Translations under genes and position numbers: made by a program
Shown: positions 37,738 through 45,792 of the stretch, one piece after another
Numbering within the stretch: position 1 is the first letter of the stretch
Layout: each line of letters begins with the position of its first letter
Assembly (NCBI GenBank): GCA_026184775.1
Contig: JANCYW010000004.1
Location: forward strand, 486,976-550,975
Source: Cyanidium caldarium
Taxonomy: Eukaryota > Rhodophyta > Bangiophyceae > Cyanidiales > Cyanidiaceae
Length of the DNA stretch: 64,000 nucleotides
Reading direction: 5' to 3'
Notes under the pieces: generated by a model
Told to the model about the DNA's origin: nothing
What the model saw: the letters and a program-made list of their open reading frames with translations, nothing else
Database searches by the model: none

Positions 37738-38681
37738 CACGCTGTCTGATTGACCACCACGCCTGTTGAGTGTTGCCGCTACTCGTGCCCTGCACTGGGG
37801 ATACAAGGTCGCGCACTCCCAGTCGCCGAAACTGCCGCTGCGAAACGCTCGACGTTCAAACACCGAGCCACCACCGACAGCGAGCGCACCCGCCTCCGAG
37901 CACCCTCGCGCAAGGCACCGCGACGGCAGCTGCCGGGGCGCGCACGCACATGCGGCGATCGCAGCGCGATCAGCAGCGGATGCGCGAACCGCAGAACGTT
38001 CGAATCGCGGAACGGCGATGTGACACGTCATGCAGGGGAAGCAGCGGCAGCGGGGGACCGGGAACATGGAGAGGAGGGAATAGGGTGCCGAGAAAATGGG
38101 CACGGCAGCGAACGGAGCGGCTATTTTCAGACACTGGCACGGTGCCTCCATCCGTGAGCAAGACGACGCAGTGGAAACGGTTGCCAACGAGGTCGGTGAA
38201 ATATTTGGCACGCCTCCACCCCTGTGGTGCAGAGATAGTCGGGATCCCATCAGGGGCGCTTTCGACCTGAACCCGAAGAGTCATCCTGTCCATACCTCCT
38301 ACTGGGTGACCTGCGCACATCCTTCACTCGGCACGCCGCGGCACGCCCGAGACCGCTCCTAGCGCGCGAAGTCACATCGACGTGACATCCGCACACGGCA
38401 GATGCAGCTCGACCCGCTCCGAACTGCGCTCGCAGTTGCGCAAGGCGGTTGCCGGAACACCGTCCGGGAGTCCATTTGCACGCGTGTCGATCGATAGAGT
38501 GGCCGCCGGGCAGTCGTGACGTTGTCAGAGCGCATTGCTGCACGCACACACACGCCCACTGTGTGTGTGTGTGGGCGTCAGCAGTGGGCACGCACCGTCG
38601 AGCACCGTCCTCTACTCGGAGGCGACGTTGGCGCGGTGCAGTCAGCAGCACAGCTGCCACTGCCACTGTGCCCCACTCGCC
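37738..38681. other. longest core intergenic region, upstream of Yippee
   Basis: This 944-bp stretch separates divergent genes. It includes a minus-strand open frame (37970-38320) with an ATG and a partly balanced composition, but no recognisable domain; I do not call it. A short TG dinucleotide run (about 38556-38572) with flanking CA repeats (about 38544-38552) forms a potential hairpin. No tRNA fold was found. Confidence 0.45.
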
Positions 38682-39023
38682 ATGGGTCGAGTCTACCAAA
38701 AGTACCTCTCCGGCTCCAAAATCTACTCCTGCTCGACGTGCCACTGCCATCTAGCGTGCCACGAGGACGTCATGTCCAAGTCGTTCCAGGGTCGGCACGG
38801 GCGCGCGTACCTGTTCGCCAACGTGGTGAACGTGAGCGTCGGCCCCAAGGAGAACCGCGTACTCATCACCGGCTTGCACACCGTGGCCGATCTGCACTGC
38901 AACGTGTGTCAGACGCAGCTGGGCTGGAAGTATCTGGAGGCGTTCGACCAGGCACAAAAATACAAGGAGAACAAGTTTATTCTGGAGAAGAGCAAGCTCA
39001 TCACCAGCGAAGGCGGCTGGTGA
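38682..39023 (+). CDS. YPEL: Yippee-family zinc-binding protein
   Basis: A 113-aa Yippee protein, a small conserved eukaryotic family with a beta-tent fold binding one zinc. The ligand pairs are C17-x2-C20 and C73-x2-C76, 52 residues apart, as in the family consensus. Other fixed positions are present: G40-R-A-Y-L-F, NVxV, G64-L-H-T-V-A-D and G81-W-K-Y followed by a Lys-rich, E-containing end. Family members associate with ubiquitin-ligase (GID/CTLH) complexes and with centrosomes or nucleoli in animals; the role here is not known. The ATG at 38682 gives the family's start (MGRVYQKYL). It is convergent with the 3-dehydroquinate synthase, 63 bp away. Confidence 0.95.
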   Translation: MGRVYQKYLSGSKIYSCSTCHCHLACHEDVMSKSFQGRHGRAYLFANVVNVSVGPKENRVLITGLHTVADLHCNVCQTQLGWKYLEAFDQAQKYKENKFILEKSKLITSEGGW

Positions 39024-39086
39024 GCACTCGACAGCGCAGCGGTGATGAGTTCGAGGGCGGCGGTCTTCTGGCCGCCGCCCCGCCCT

Positions 39087-40463
39087 TCACTCGGAGCTCG
39101 CCTCCTCGCGCGCCACTGCGGCATCTCTTTCGCCCTCGGTCGGTAGCCGCAGGTGCGCCAGTCGCCGCTCGTAGTCCCGCGGCAGCGCGTCGTACAATTT
39201 TCTATAGTACTCGATGGTGTCCACCAGCACTTGTCGGTCGTAATCGGCGGTGACCACCGCCTGTCCCAGGCGCTCCAGCAGCACGAGGCGGATCTTGCCG
39301 CGCACCACTTTCTTGTCGCTGGCCATGTACGCCAGAAACGTCTCCAGCGTCATGCTGGGCGGCGGCCGCACCGGCAGGTTGGCTTCGGTGAGTACCGCCT
39401 CGACGCGGCGCACGTCGGCCTCGGTCAAGTGTCCCAGGCGCCGGCTCATCTCCGCCGCCATGGCCATGCCGGTCGCCACCGCCTCGCCGTGCAACCAGCT
39501 GCCGTACCCGGTGCCGGCCTCGATGGCGTGCCCGAAGGTGTGTCCCAGGTTGAGGATGGCGCGCAGGCCGTTCTCGCGCTCGTCGGCCGCCACCACGTCC
39601 GCCTTGTAGCGGCAGCTCTGCTCCGCGGCGTAACGCAGGGCGGCGGGGTCGCGCGCCATCAGCCGCGGCACGTTGGCCTCGCACCACTCCAAAAACGTCG
39701 CATCGCGGATGAGGCCGTATTTGATCACCTCCGCAATACCGGCACTCAGTTGCCGGTCGTCGAGGGTGTTCAGCGTGCTCATATCGGCAATGACCGCTTC
39801 GGGCTGGTAGAAGGTGCCGATGAGGTTCTTGCCCATGGGGTGGTTGACGGCGGTCTTGCCACCCACCGCCGAGTCCACCATCGCCAGCAACGTCGTCGGC
39901 ACCTGAATGAACGGCACGCCGCGCAAGTATACCGACGCTGCAAAACCGGTGACGTCGCCCACCACCCCGCCGCCGAGCGCCACCAGCGCGCACTGGCGGT
40001 CGAGGCGCGCCTGCGCACACATGTCCAGGATCGCGTTCAGCGTGCGCATATTCTTGTACTCCTCGCCGTCCGGCATCACAAACACCTCCACGCTATCCAC
40101 ACCCGGGCAGTTGTCCAGCGTGTGCCGTAGCCGCTCCAGGTAAAACGTGGCCACCGTGTCGTTGGTCACGATGAGCACGGCGCGCCCCTTGATGAACGGC
40201 GCAAAGGCGGCCACGTCGTTCATGCACGTCTTCTCGTAAAAGAGAATGGGATACGTCTTGGAGGGCGCGCGCACCTCCAGCACCGTGTGTTCCCGGTGGC
40301 CGTGGTGCTTGTGGCGCATGCGCAGGGGTGCGCGCGGCGTCGCGCGCCGCCGACGCGCGAAGCCGTCCGGCGCTGCCGCCAGCCGCGAGGTTGCTGCTGC
40401 ACAGTCGTGAGCGAGCGTGCTACCTTTGTGGCGGTACACTGGAGCCAGTGGTGGGATGAACAT
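39087..40463 (-). CDS. AROB: 3-dehydroquinate synthase, plastid shikimate pathway
   Basis: A 458-aa enzyme that converts DAHP to 3-dehydroquinate, step two of the shikimate route to aromatic amino acids. After a ~70-residue Arg/Ala/His-rich transit peptide, the NAD-binding and active-site landmarks are present: VMPDGEEYKNMRT, ALGGGVVGDVTGF, VPTTLLAMVDSAVGGKTAVN, the metal-ligand segments AEVIKYGLI and NLGHTFGHAIE, and GEAVATGMAMA. It is a stand-alone enzyme, as in plants and algae, not part of the fungal pentafunctional AROM. ATG 40463 gives a sensible transit peptide and leaves a 173-bp divergent promoter shared with the SmB-like gene. Confidence 0.96.
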   Translation of the reverse strand: MFIPPLAPVYRHKGSTLAHDCAAATSRLAAAPDGFARRRRATPRAPLRMRHKHHGHREHTVLEVRAPSKTYPILFYEKTCMNDVAAFAPFIKGRAVLIVTNDTVATFYLERLRHTLDNCPGVDSVEVFVMPDGEEYKNMRTLNAILDMCAQARLDRQCALVALGGGVVGDVTGFAASVYLRGVPFIQVPTTLLAMVDSAVGGKTAVNHPMGKNLIGTFYQPEAVIADMSTLNTLDDRQLSAGIAEVIKYGLIRDATFLEWCEANVPRLMARDPAALRYAAEQSCRYKADVVAADERENGLRAILNLGHTFGHAIEAGTGYGSWLHGEAVATGMAMAAEMSRRLGHLTEADVRRVEAVLTEANLPVRPPPSMTLETFLAYMASDKKVVRGKIRLVLLERLGQAVVTADYDRQVLVDTIEYYRKLYDALPRDYERRLAHLRLPTEGERDAAVAREEASSE

Positions 40464-40636
40464 GAATGGCGGTGGCGGTCTGGAGTGGACTCCGTTGTGG
40501 ATTTCGTGGCAGCGTGGGCGCGGCCGACAGCAAGCGGAGCCCAGGGAGCGCGCGCGCGCACAACCGGAGGCGCGGTCGTACGCGTTCGGGTTTCGCGGTG
40601 ACCCCCCGCGGAGCACAACCGGCCGGTGGAGGACGC

Positions 40637-40903
40637 ATGGACTTGTTGCCACTGCTGGATGCGCAAGTCACCGTGACGCTGGACGATGCACGTGCGGTGA
40701 GCGGAAAGCTGTTGGCGTTCGATCAACACACCAACCTGGTGCTGAGCGGGTGCTCGGAGCGGCGAGCGGACGGCCAACGCCGACCGCTTGGGCTGGTGCT
40801 GCTACGCGGCGAGCACGTGCAAAGCGCCACTCGCGTGGTAGCGAGAGGAGCGAGGAGTGGCGGAGAGAATCACGCGTCGGCACCGCAGGCGGCGGCTGAG
40901 TAG
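40637..40903 (+). CDS. Sm/LSm-fold protein, SmB-like, minimal form
   Basis: An 88-aa Sm-fold protein. Sm1 reads VTLDDARAVSGKLLAFDQHTNLVL and Sm2 reads LGLVLLRGEHVQS. The latter closely resembles the SmB signature LGLVLLRGExV, so an SmB assignment is favoured over an LSm. It lacks the long Sm1-Sm2 insert and the Pro-rich C-terminal tail of animal SmB, leaving only the fold. It would be part of the heptameric ring on spliceosomal snRNAs. No gene in this window appears to contain an intron, and spliceosome reduction is known for Cyanidioschyzon, so a trimmed subunit fits. The ATG at 40637 begins directly before the N-terminal helix. Confidence 0.8.
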   Translation: MDLLPLLDAQVTVTLDDARAVSGKLLAFDQHTNLVLSGCSERRADGQRRPLGLVLLRGEHVQSATRVVARGARSGGENHASAPQAAAE

Positions 40904-41411
40904 AGCCGAGCTAGGGCGAGAGAGGGAGACGGGGTGGGAGGATCCGACTGCCGTTTAAGGTAGATGAGTGAGGAGCATCGAGAGCCAAGCTTACAACGAC
41001 GAGGTGCGAAGCGGTGGAGCGTGGGATGTTCGTGCCCGAGCGAGCGAGCGACCGCATCGCGTGTTGCCCACTGGGGAAGCCAAAGCGGCCATTCCCTCTC
41101 CGAACCCGGAATTCGTCACGTGACATAATGGTCGTGTGCCCAAAATCTCCCTGTGCGCGCTGTCGATTTGCGCGCCGGGAGCCTGGCGCTGCCCGCGCTC
41201 CGTGATGGCGACGGGCGTGCGCGCGGGTGGTTCGCGCTGGCCGCGGCTCTGGAGGCAGCGGGGGTGTGCGCGAGTGCCAGTTGCGTGCAAGTGGCTGCGG
41301 AACCGGTTGCTTCACGTTGGCCAGTGTCTGTGTGGCGCAGGGAGCCTAGCGGTGGGTTGGTTGTAGCGTGGGGAGCTGAATTGCGGTCGCGCGTTCCGGG
41401 AGCGGCACGCG
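40904..41411. other. intergenic upstream of the low-complexity gene
   Basis: A 508-bp gap between two plus-strand genes. Frames are open on both strands, but without conserved features. A TTTAAG near 40954 is the only promoter-like sequence noted. No RNA gene was found. Confidence 0.4.
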
Positions 41412-42815
41412 ATGTGGCGGCGTAAGCGGGGCTTTGGGGAAGGTGGCGGCGGCGGCGGCGGCGGCGCCGTGGACGAGAACGGCGGGGGAGGTGAACTGCC
41501 GGCTGCGGTGGATCACGGGGGCAATGCGCGGCGGTTGTCGTCGATGGAGTCGGAGCAGGCGTACGACATGATCGCCGAGTCGGGGGTTTCGCCGGCGCCC
41601 GCGGAGGTGCCGTCGACGTCGCCGCGCTCGTCGCTGAGTCGCCTGGTGGCGTCGGTGGCGAGCTATGTGTCGTCGCCGCGTGCACAGCCACAGGCGCACC
41701 GCGCGGTGACGTACGGCGACGTCGTGGCGGACTGGACGCCGGCCGGCGACGGGGCGGTGGACGAGCCGGGCGAGCGGGCGGTGGCGTCCCGGGGCGCGTC
41801 GCGGCGCCCGCTGCACTTGCCGGGAGTTCAGCCTGGCGGCGGCGAGGAGGCACGGGTGTGCATGGGCGTGCGCGAGAACACCGAGGACGAGGAGGAGCTG
41901 GCCGTCGAAGCGGAGGCGTTTGACAGCGCCCCCAGCGACGACTGGGAGCTGGAGGAGTTGGGCGTGACGCAGTCGAGTACTGCCACCAGTCCGCGCCTGG
42001 GCGAGCGTGCCAAAGAGGTGGAGGCGTCGGGCGGCAAGCGCCCGCCATCGCCGCTGAGCGCGCTGTTGCGGCGGCGCACGAGTGGGCTGCACGAGGTGAG
42101 CGAGCCGCGGAGTGCCCATGCGCACCCGCACAGCGCGCGAGTGCCGCACGAGATGGCGGGCACCAGTCAGAGCCTGCCGTCGTCGTCGATGCACAGTGCG
42201 GCGGCCGGTGGCGAGCGCCGCGAGGGTGCGAACGCCTATCCGCCGCCGGTGATCACGCCGAGCATGGTATGGCGCAAGATCGAGCAATACTTTGCGTCCT
42301 CCACCCCGGGCAACGCCGCCCCCCGCCACCACCACAGCGGCAGCACCCCCGCCGCTGGCCACGATGCCGAGGCCGCCACCAATGCCCGGGACATCGTCGG
42401 CGGCAACGTTGCTGCCGCGGGCTTCTCGGCGGGCGGCGGCGCACCGCATTCGTCGCCACCGACGCTCATCAGCGGCAGCCACAGCCTGCCGGTGTCGCCG
42501 GTGACCCCGCCGATCGATATCGAAGGCAGCGAACACCCGGGCCGCGCCTCGCTGTCGCACGGCATTCACAGCGGACCGCTGCACGAGGCCACGCAAGTCA
42601 AGCAGCGCGTGCTGCACAGTCTGCTATCGCGCACCGCCTCGACCTCGTCCACCACCACCATGGCGAGCGCTGCGAGCACGGCAGCGGACACTTCACTAAC
42701 TGCCGACGCCTCCGCGGCTGCGGCTGCTGCCAAGAAGAAACGCACGCACATGCAGCGGGCCGGCGAGGCCACCGACGAGTATCGCGATTTATGGCTGTAC
42801 ACGACGGGTATGTGA
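41412..42815 (+). CDS. low-complexity protein of unknown function
   Basis: A 467-aa protein dominated by Gly, Ser, Ala, Pro and His, most of it probably disordered. A Gly run encoded by GGC repeats (about 10-18) opens the protein. Acidic segments lie at about 155-190 (ENTEDEEELAVEAEAF and DDWELEELGV). Two less biased pieces stand out: ITPSMVWRKIEQYFASS (about 280-296) and the C-terminal KKKRTHMQRAGEATDEYRDL (about 438-457), which might be short binding motifs. The frame is continuous for 1.4 kb with an ATG start and third-position GC like its neighbours, which supports coding. Many SP and TP sites suggest phosphorylation. I recognise no family. Confidence 0.6.
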   Translation: MWRRKRGFGEGGGGGGGGAVDENGGGGELPAAVDHGGNARRLSSMESEQAYDMIAESGVSPAPAEVPSTSPRSSLSRLVASVASYVSSPRAQPQAHRAVTYGDVVADWTPAGDGAVDEPGERAVASRGASRRPLHLPGVQPGGGEEARVCMGVRENTEDEEELAVEAEAFDSAPSDDWELEELGVTQSSTATSPRLGERAKEVEASGGKRPPSPLSALLRRRTSGLHEVSEPRSAHAHPHSARVPHEMAGTSQSLPSSSMHSAAAGGERREGANAYPPPVITPSMVWRKIEQYFASSTPGNAAPRHHHSGSTPAAGHDAEAATNARDIVGGNVAAAGFSAGGGAPHSSPPTLISGSHSLPVSPVTPPIDIEGSEHPGRASLSHGIHSGPLHEATQVKQRVLHSLLSRTASTSSTTTMASAASTAADTSLTADASAAAAAAKKKRTHMQRAGEATDEYRDLWLYTTGM

Positions 42816-42932
42816 GTAACACACCAGAGGGGCAGGGAGGGAAAGAGCTTTTCTTAAACACTATCGTCTGACCGCACCACTGCAGTTTTATGCGTCCGCC
42901 GACGAGCACGGTGTCGACGTTTGGCGTCGCGC

Positions 42933-44309
42933 TCACAACCGACTGGTGGACACCACCACGTCCACCAGCGCCTCCAGCCGCTCCCAGTCCCGACCGCAGT
43001 GCTGCAGCAGCGCATCGCCGTACGTCTCCTGCATCAGGCCGTACATCACGGCGCGCAGCTCGAGGTAGCGCGTGCACATGCGGCGCCACTCGGCAGCGCT
43101 GACGCCCATGTGGGCCACTTTGCTGGCGTCGCTCAGGGTGGGACGGCGGCCGTGCGTCTGTTTGAAGCGATCGCTCCACACGCGCAGTCGACGCCGCAGC
43201 GAGACGAATTCGTGAATGTCGTCGGTGCCGAGCAGTCGAAAACGGCCGATGAGGCGGTAATCAAGCGGCTTCAATTCTAGCGGTGGTGGCGGTGGTTCGG
43301 GAGTGGGTTCCGGCGGCGGCGGAGCAGAGGCCGTCTGGGCGTCCTGCCGGGTTCGTCGGTGCGATGCCGCTTTTTTCCGCTTCTTCTCCTTGGGCGGCGG
43401 CGGCACATGGTCCACCATATCGACCGTCAGTCCGCGAAGCTGCTGTCGGATGACGGCGTATCGCTCAAACTGCGCCACCACCTCCTCAGAGGCATACCGC
43501 CGCACATCCACCAGCGTGGGACGGCGGTCACCGTGCTCTGCACAAAACTGCTCGCTCCACGGCCGCAACACCCGGCGCAACTGCGCGTATTCGTGCAGCG
43601 TCTCGGTGAGGCCGCCGAGCAGCGCGTTGCCGTTGCGGGCGCTGTCGGTGGCGTCGACCGCCTCCACCACGGCGTCGTCGTCGTCGTCGTCGCCGCGGCC
43701 AGCAGCGGCGGCGGCTTCCGCAGACGTCGCCACCTCACTGATGATGTCCCCGCCACTGCCCAATAGCGTGTCTACGCGCCGCCGTTGCGCCAGCGACAAC
43801 TGCCGTCGGTGCTCGGCGCTGAACTGCTTTCCCTGACGCGCCTCGCGTATGCGCTGCCGGTGCTCCTCCTCCAGTGGCCGACCCTTGTTCCACGCCGCGC
43901 GCCCCTTGTTCGATTCAGCGATGCGCGAGCGCACCTCCTCCGACCACGGCACGCCGCGGTTCCACGAAGACCGCCCGAGTCGACTGGCCGCCTTGCGCTG
44001 TCGCGTCTCTGGCGAGTCGCGCCGACCCACGCGCGACGCCGACATCTTCCGCCGCGTCTCCTCCGACAGGGTGAAACCTCGCGGCCGTCCTCGAGACCGC
44101 TTCGCAGACGCCACCTCCGTCGACGGCGCCGCGGCAGCAGCAGCCGCAGCGCCGTCGGCGGTAACGGTGACCTTGGGCACCTCGCCGGCCACGCACACCA
44201 GCCATCGCCGGCGGACCGGACACGAACGCCCGCCAAACCGCCCGCGTACCCCAAAGCTAGAGTAGAAGCCAATGCACGGCACCGGTGCCGCAAAACCGGG
44301 CAGACGCAT
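42933..44309 (-). CDS. NUMOD3-repeat protein with a duplicated helical domain, probably plastid
   Basis: A 458-aa protein. After a transit-like N-terminus, residues ~65-175 hold a series of NUMOD3-type repeats: SEETRRKMSASRVGR, SPETRQRKAASRLGR, SEEVRSRIAESNKGR, EEEHRQRIREARQGK and SAEHRRQLSLAQRRR. NUMOD3 is a DNA-binding helical motif from homing endonucleases, also found in plastid proteins of plants and algae. Two copies of a ~65-residue domain follow (about 220-290 and 365-440), each with the pattern LRRxLRxWSxxFxxxHGxRPTLxD. They are separated by a Lys- and Pro-rich linker. No nuclease domain is visible. A nucleoid or DNA-associated plastid role is plausible. The start is an internal ATG; the frame stays open to 44531, where it would overlap the UFD1 start. 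Confidence 0.75.
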   Translation of the reverse strand: MRLPGFAAPVPCIGFYSSFGVRGRFGGRSCPVRRRWLVCVAGEVPKVTVTADGAAAAAAAAPSTEVASAKRSRGRPRGFTLSEETRRKMSASRVGRRDSPETRQRKAASRLGRSSWNRGVPWSEEVRSRIAESNKGRAAWNKGRPLEEEHRQRIREARQGKQFSAEHRRQLSLAQRRRVDTLLGSGGDIISEVATSAEAAAAAGRGDDDDDDAVVEAVDATDSARNGNALLGGLTETLHEYAQLRRVLRPWSEQFCAEHGDRRPTLVDVRRYASEEVVAQFERYAVIRQQLRGLTVDMVDHVPPPPKEKKRKKAASHRRTRQDAQTASAPPPPEPTPEPPPPPLELKPLDYRLIGRFRLLGTDDIHEFVSLRRRLRVWSDRFKQTHGRRPTLSDASKVAHMGVSAAEWRRMCTRYLELRAVMYGLMQETYGDALLQHCGRDWERLEALVDVVVSTSRL

Positions 44310-44529
44310 GCATCCACCCGTGTTGCCCGGCGGGGCTCTCTGCGCGACGAGCGCACACCTCCGACACCGCCAGCTCGCGCACGCGCGCGTGCGCGCGAGC
44401 TGCCTACGATCGAGCGCGGAAACGTCGGTGTCGGGTGCACTGCGCGGAGGCGGCTGCCGAGGGACGAACAAGTACCGGAAGCCGGCATAGCGGTCGAGTG
44501 TGTACAGGGGCGGTAGCGGGGATAGCGCC

Positions 44530-45537
44530 ATGTTTCACAACCCGTGGGGAGACGCTGGCGACGACGATGGGCCGCTGTCGTTCGGTGCACCGTTCGGGGT
44601 GCCGGCGGCGGTGGGGCCGACGCTGAACCGCCGGGGCGCGTACGACCGCCAGCTGCGGTGTTACTCGCTGGCATTTTCCGCGGCGGCGAAGCCGGAGTAT
44701 GAGCGCGGGGACAAGGTGTTGTTGCCGCCATCGCACTTGGCGGAGTTGATTGAGCGGAATGTGGCGGCGCCCATGGTATTCCGGGTGACGTGTGTGCGGT
44801 CGTCGCGGACGACGCACGTGGGGGTGATCGAGTTCACCGCCGAGGAGGGCACTTGCTACGCGCCGCACTGGTTGATGGAGAACCTGGCGGCTCAGGAAGG
44901 TGATTTGGTACGGTTGCAGAGCGCGTCGCTGCCCAAGGCGGAGTACGCCAAGCTGCAGCCGCAGCTGACCGAGTTCACCCGTATCCGCAACCCGCGCGCG
45001 GTGCTGGAGACGCGGCTGCGACACTTTACGGCGCTGACGCGGGGCGACGAGATCGCCATCGAGTACAATGGGAAGACGTATTGGATTACGGTGGTGGAGT
45101 GTCGTCCGGCGGAGGCGGTGTGTGTCATTGAGACCGATGTGAGCGTGGAGTTTGCCCCGCCGCGCGATGCCGCCGCCGTGGCCGCTGCCGAGGCGAGCGG
45201 GAGTGCGGAGGCGAAGGAGGCGAGCGAATCGACAAAAGTCCGGTTTGGAAGAACGGGCGGTGGTGGTGATGGTGGCGGAGGAGAGGTGTCCAAGTCGCGG
45301 GCGTTGCGAGCGAGGAAGACGCAGACGGCGAGCGGCGCAGCGGAGAGTGCGAATGAGAATGGAACCGAAAATTATTGGGCGCGACTGGGCGGGGGACGAA
45401 CGCTGAGCGGGCGCGCGTCGGAGCGGAGAGCGATGGAGACGCCGGAGAGACGAGGCGAAGAGGAAAGAACTGGGGAGAGAGGAGAAAAGTTGACGCCGAA
45501 ATTTCCGGGCGAGGGCCGCACACTTCGGGAGGGTTGA
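44530..45537 (+). CDS. UFD1: UFD1, p97/Cdc48 ubiquitin-fusion degradation cofactor
   Basis: A 335-aa UFD1 homologue. Residues ~30-215 are the double-psi barrel N domain, recognisable from RQLRCYSLAF, GDKVLLPPSHLAEL, PMVFRV, THVGVIEFTAEEGTCYAPHW, LPKAEYAKLQPQ and RHFTALTRGDEI. UFD1 with NPL4 recruits Cdc48/p97 to ubiquitylated proteins for ERAD and chromatin extraction. The remaining ~120 residues are Gly/Glu/Arg-rich and disordered-looking, where p97- and NPL4-binding motifs would be expected. It is the last recognisable gene before the subtelomeric repeats, ending 256 bp from them. The start is the ATG with MFHNPW. Cyanidiophytes also have a separate symbiont-type UFD1 for plastid import in related lineages, but this copy has no visible plastid signal. 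Confidence 0.94.
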   Translation: MFHNPWGDAGDDDGPLSFGAPFGVPAAVGPTLNRRGAYDRQLRCYSLAFSAAAKPEYERGDKVLLPPSHLAELIERNVAAPMVFRVTCVRSSRTTHVGVIEFTAEEGTCYAPHWLMENLAAQEGDLVRLQSASLPKAEYAKLQPQLTEFTRIRNPRAVLETRLRHFTALTRGDEIAIEYNGKTYWITVVECRPAEAVCVIETDVSVEFAPPRDAAAVAAAEASGSAEAKEASESTKVRFGRTGGGGDGGGGEVSKSRALRARKTQTASGAAESANENGTENYWARLGGGRTLSGRASERRAMETPERRGEEERTGERGEKLTPKFPGEGRTLREG

Positions 45538-45792
45538 AAAAAAGGCGCGCGATGTGCGAGAGAGCCAGCAATCATGGCGGTGCGACGGGTGCCGGTCGCT
45601 GCGCCGAAGCGTGAGGCGCGGCACCCCAGAGACGTATCCTCGACGCCGCCAGCCCTTTGCGAACCGAATGGCACAGCCCGATGGCAAACTGTAAAGCGCC
45701 TTGTGTGGCTGCGTGTTCACAAGAGAGACGATGCCGGTGCGGGTTCATGTGGATTGGAGCAAAGGCGCCGTCGAACAGGACGGAATGGCGGT
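45538..45792. other. transition from core chromosome to subtelomere
   Basis: This 255-bp segment is unique sequence between UFD1 and the first subtelomeric element. Composition shifts here from balanced GC to strongly G/T-rich on the plus strand. A 76-codon open frame from 45574 runs into the repeat and is not supported as a gene. Confidence 0.5.

Noticed and set aside
37985-38015. GTTCGAATCG as a possible T-loop
   Set aside because: Flanking bases do not form a five-pair stem in either orientation and no other tRNA arm is present.
37970-38320. 116-codon minus-strand open frame
   Set aside because: It has an ATG but no domain or homology I can recognise, and GC-rich open frames of this size are common here by chance.
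41116-42048. 310-codon minus-strand open frame antisense to the low-complexity gene
   Set aside because: Its Pro/Ser/Arg/Ala composition is the reverse reading of a GC-rich coding region; the plus-strand frame has an ATG and a more gene-like extent.
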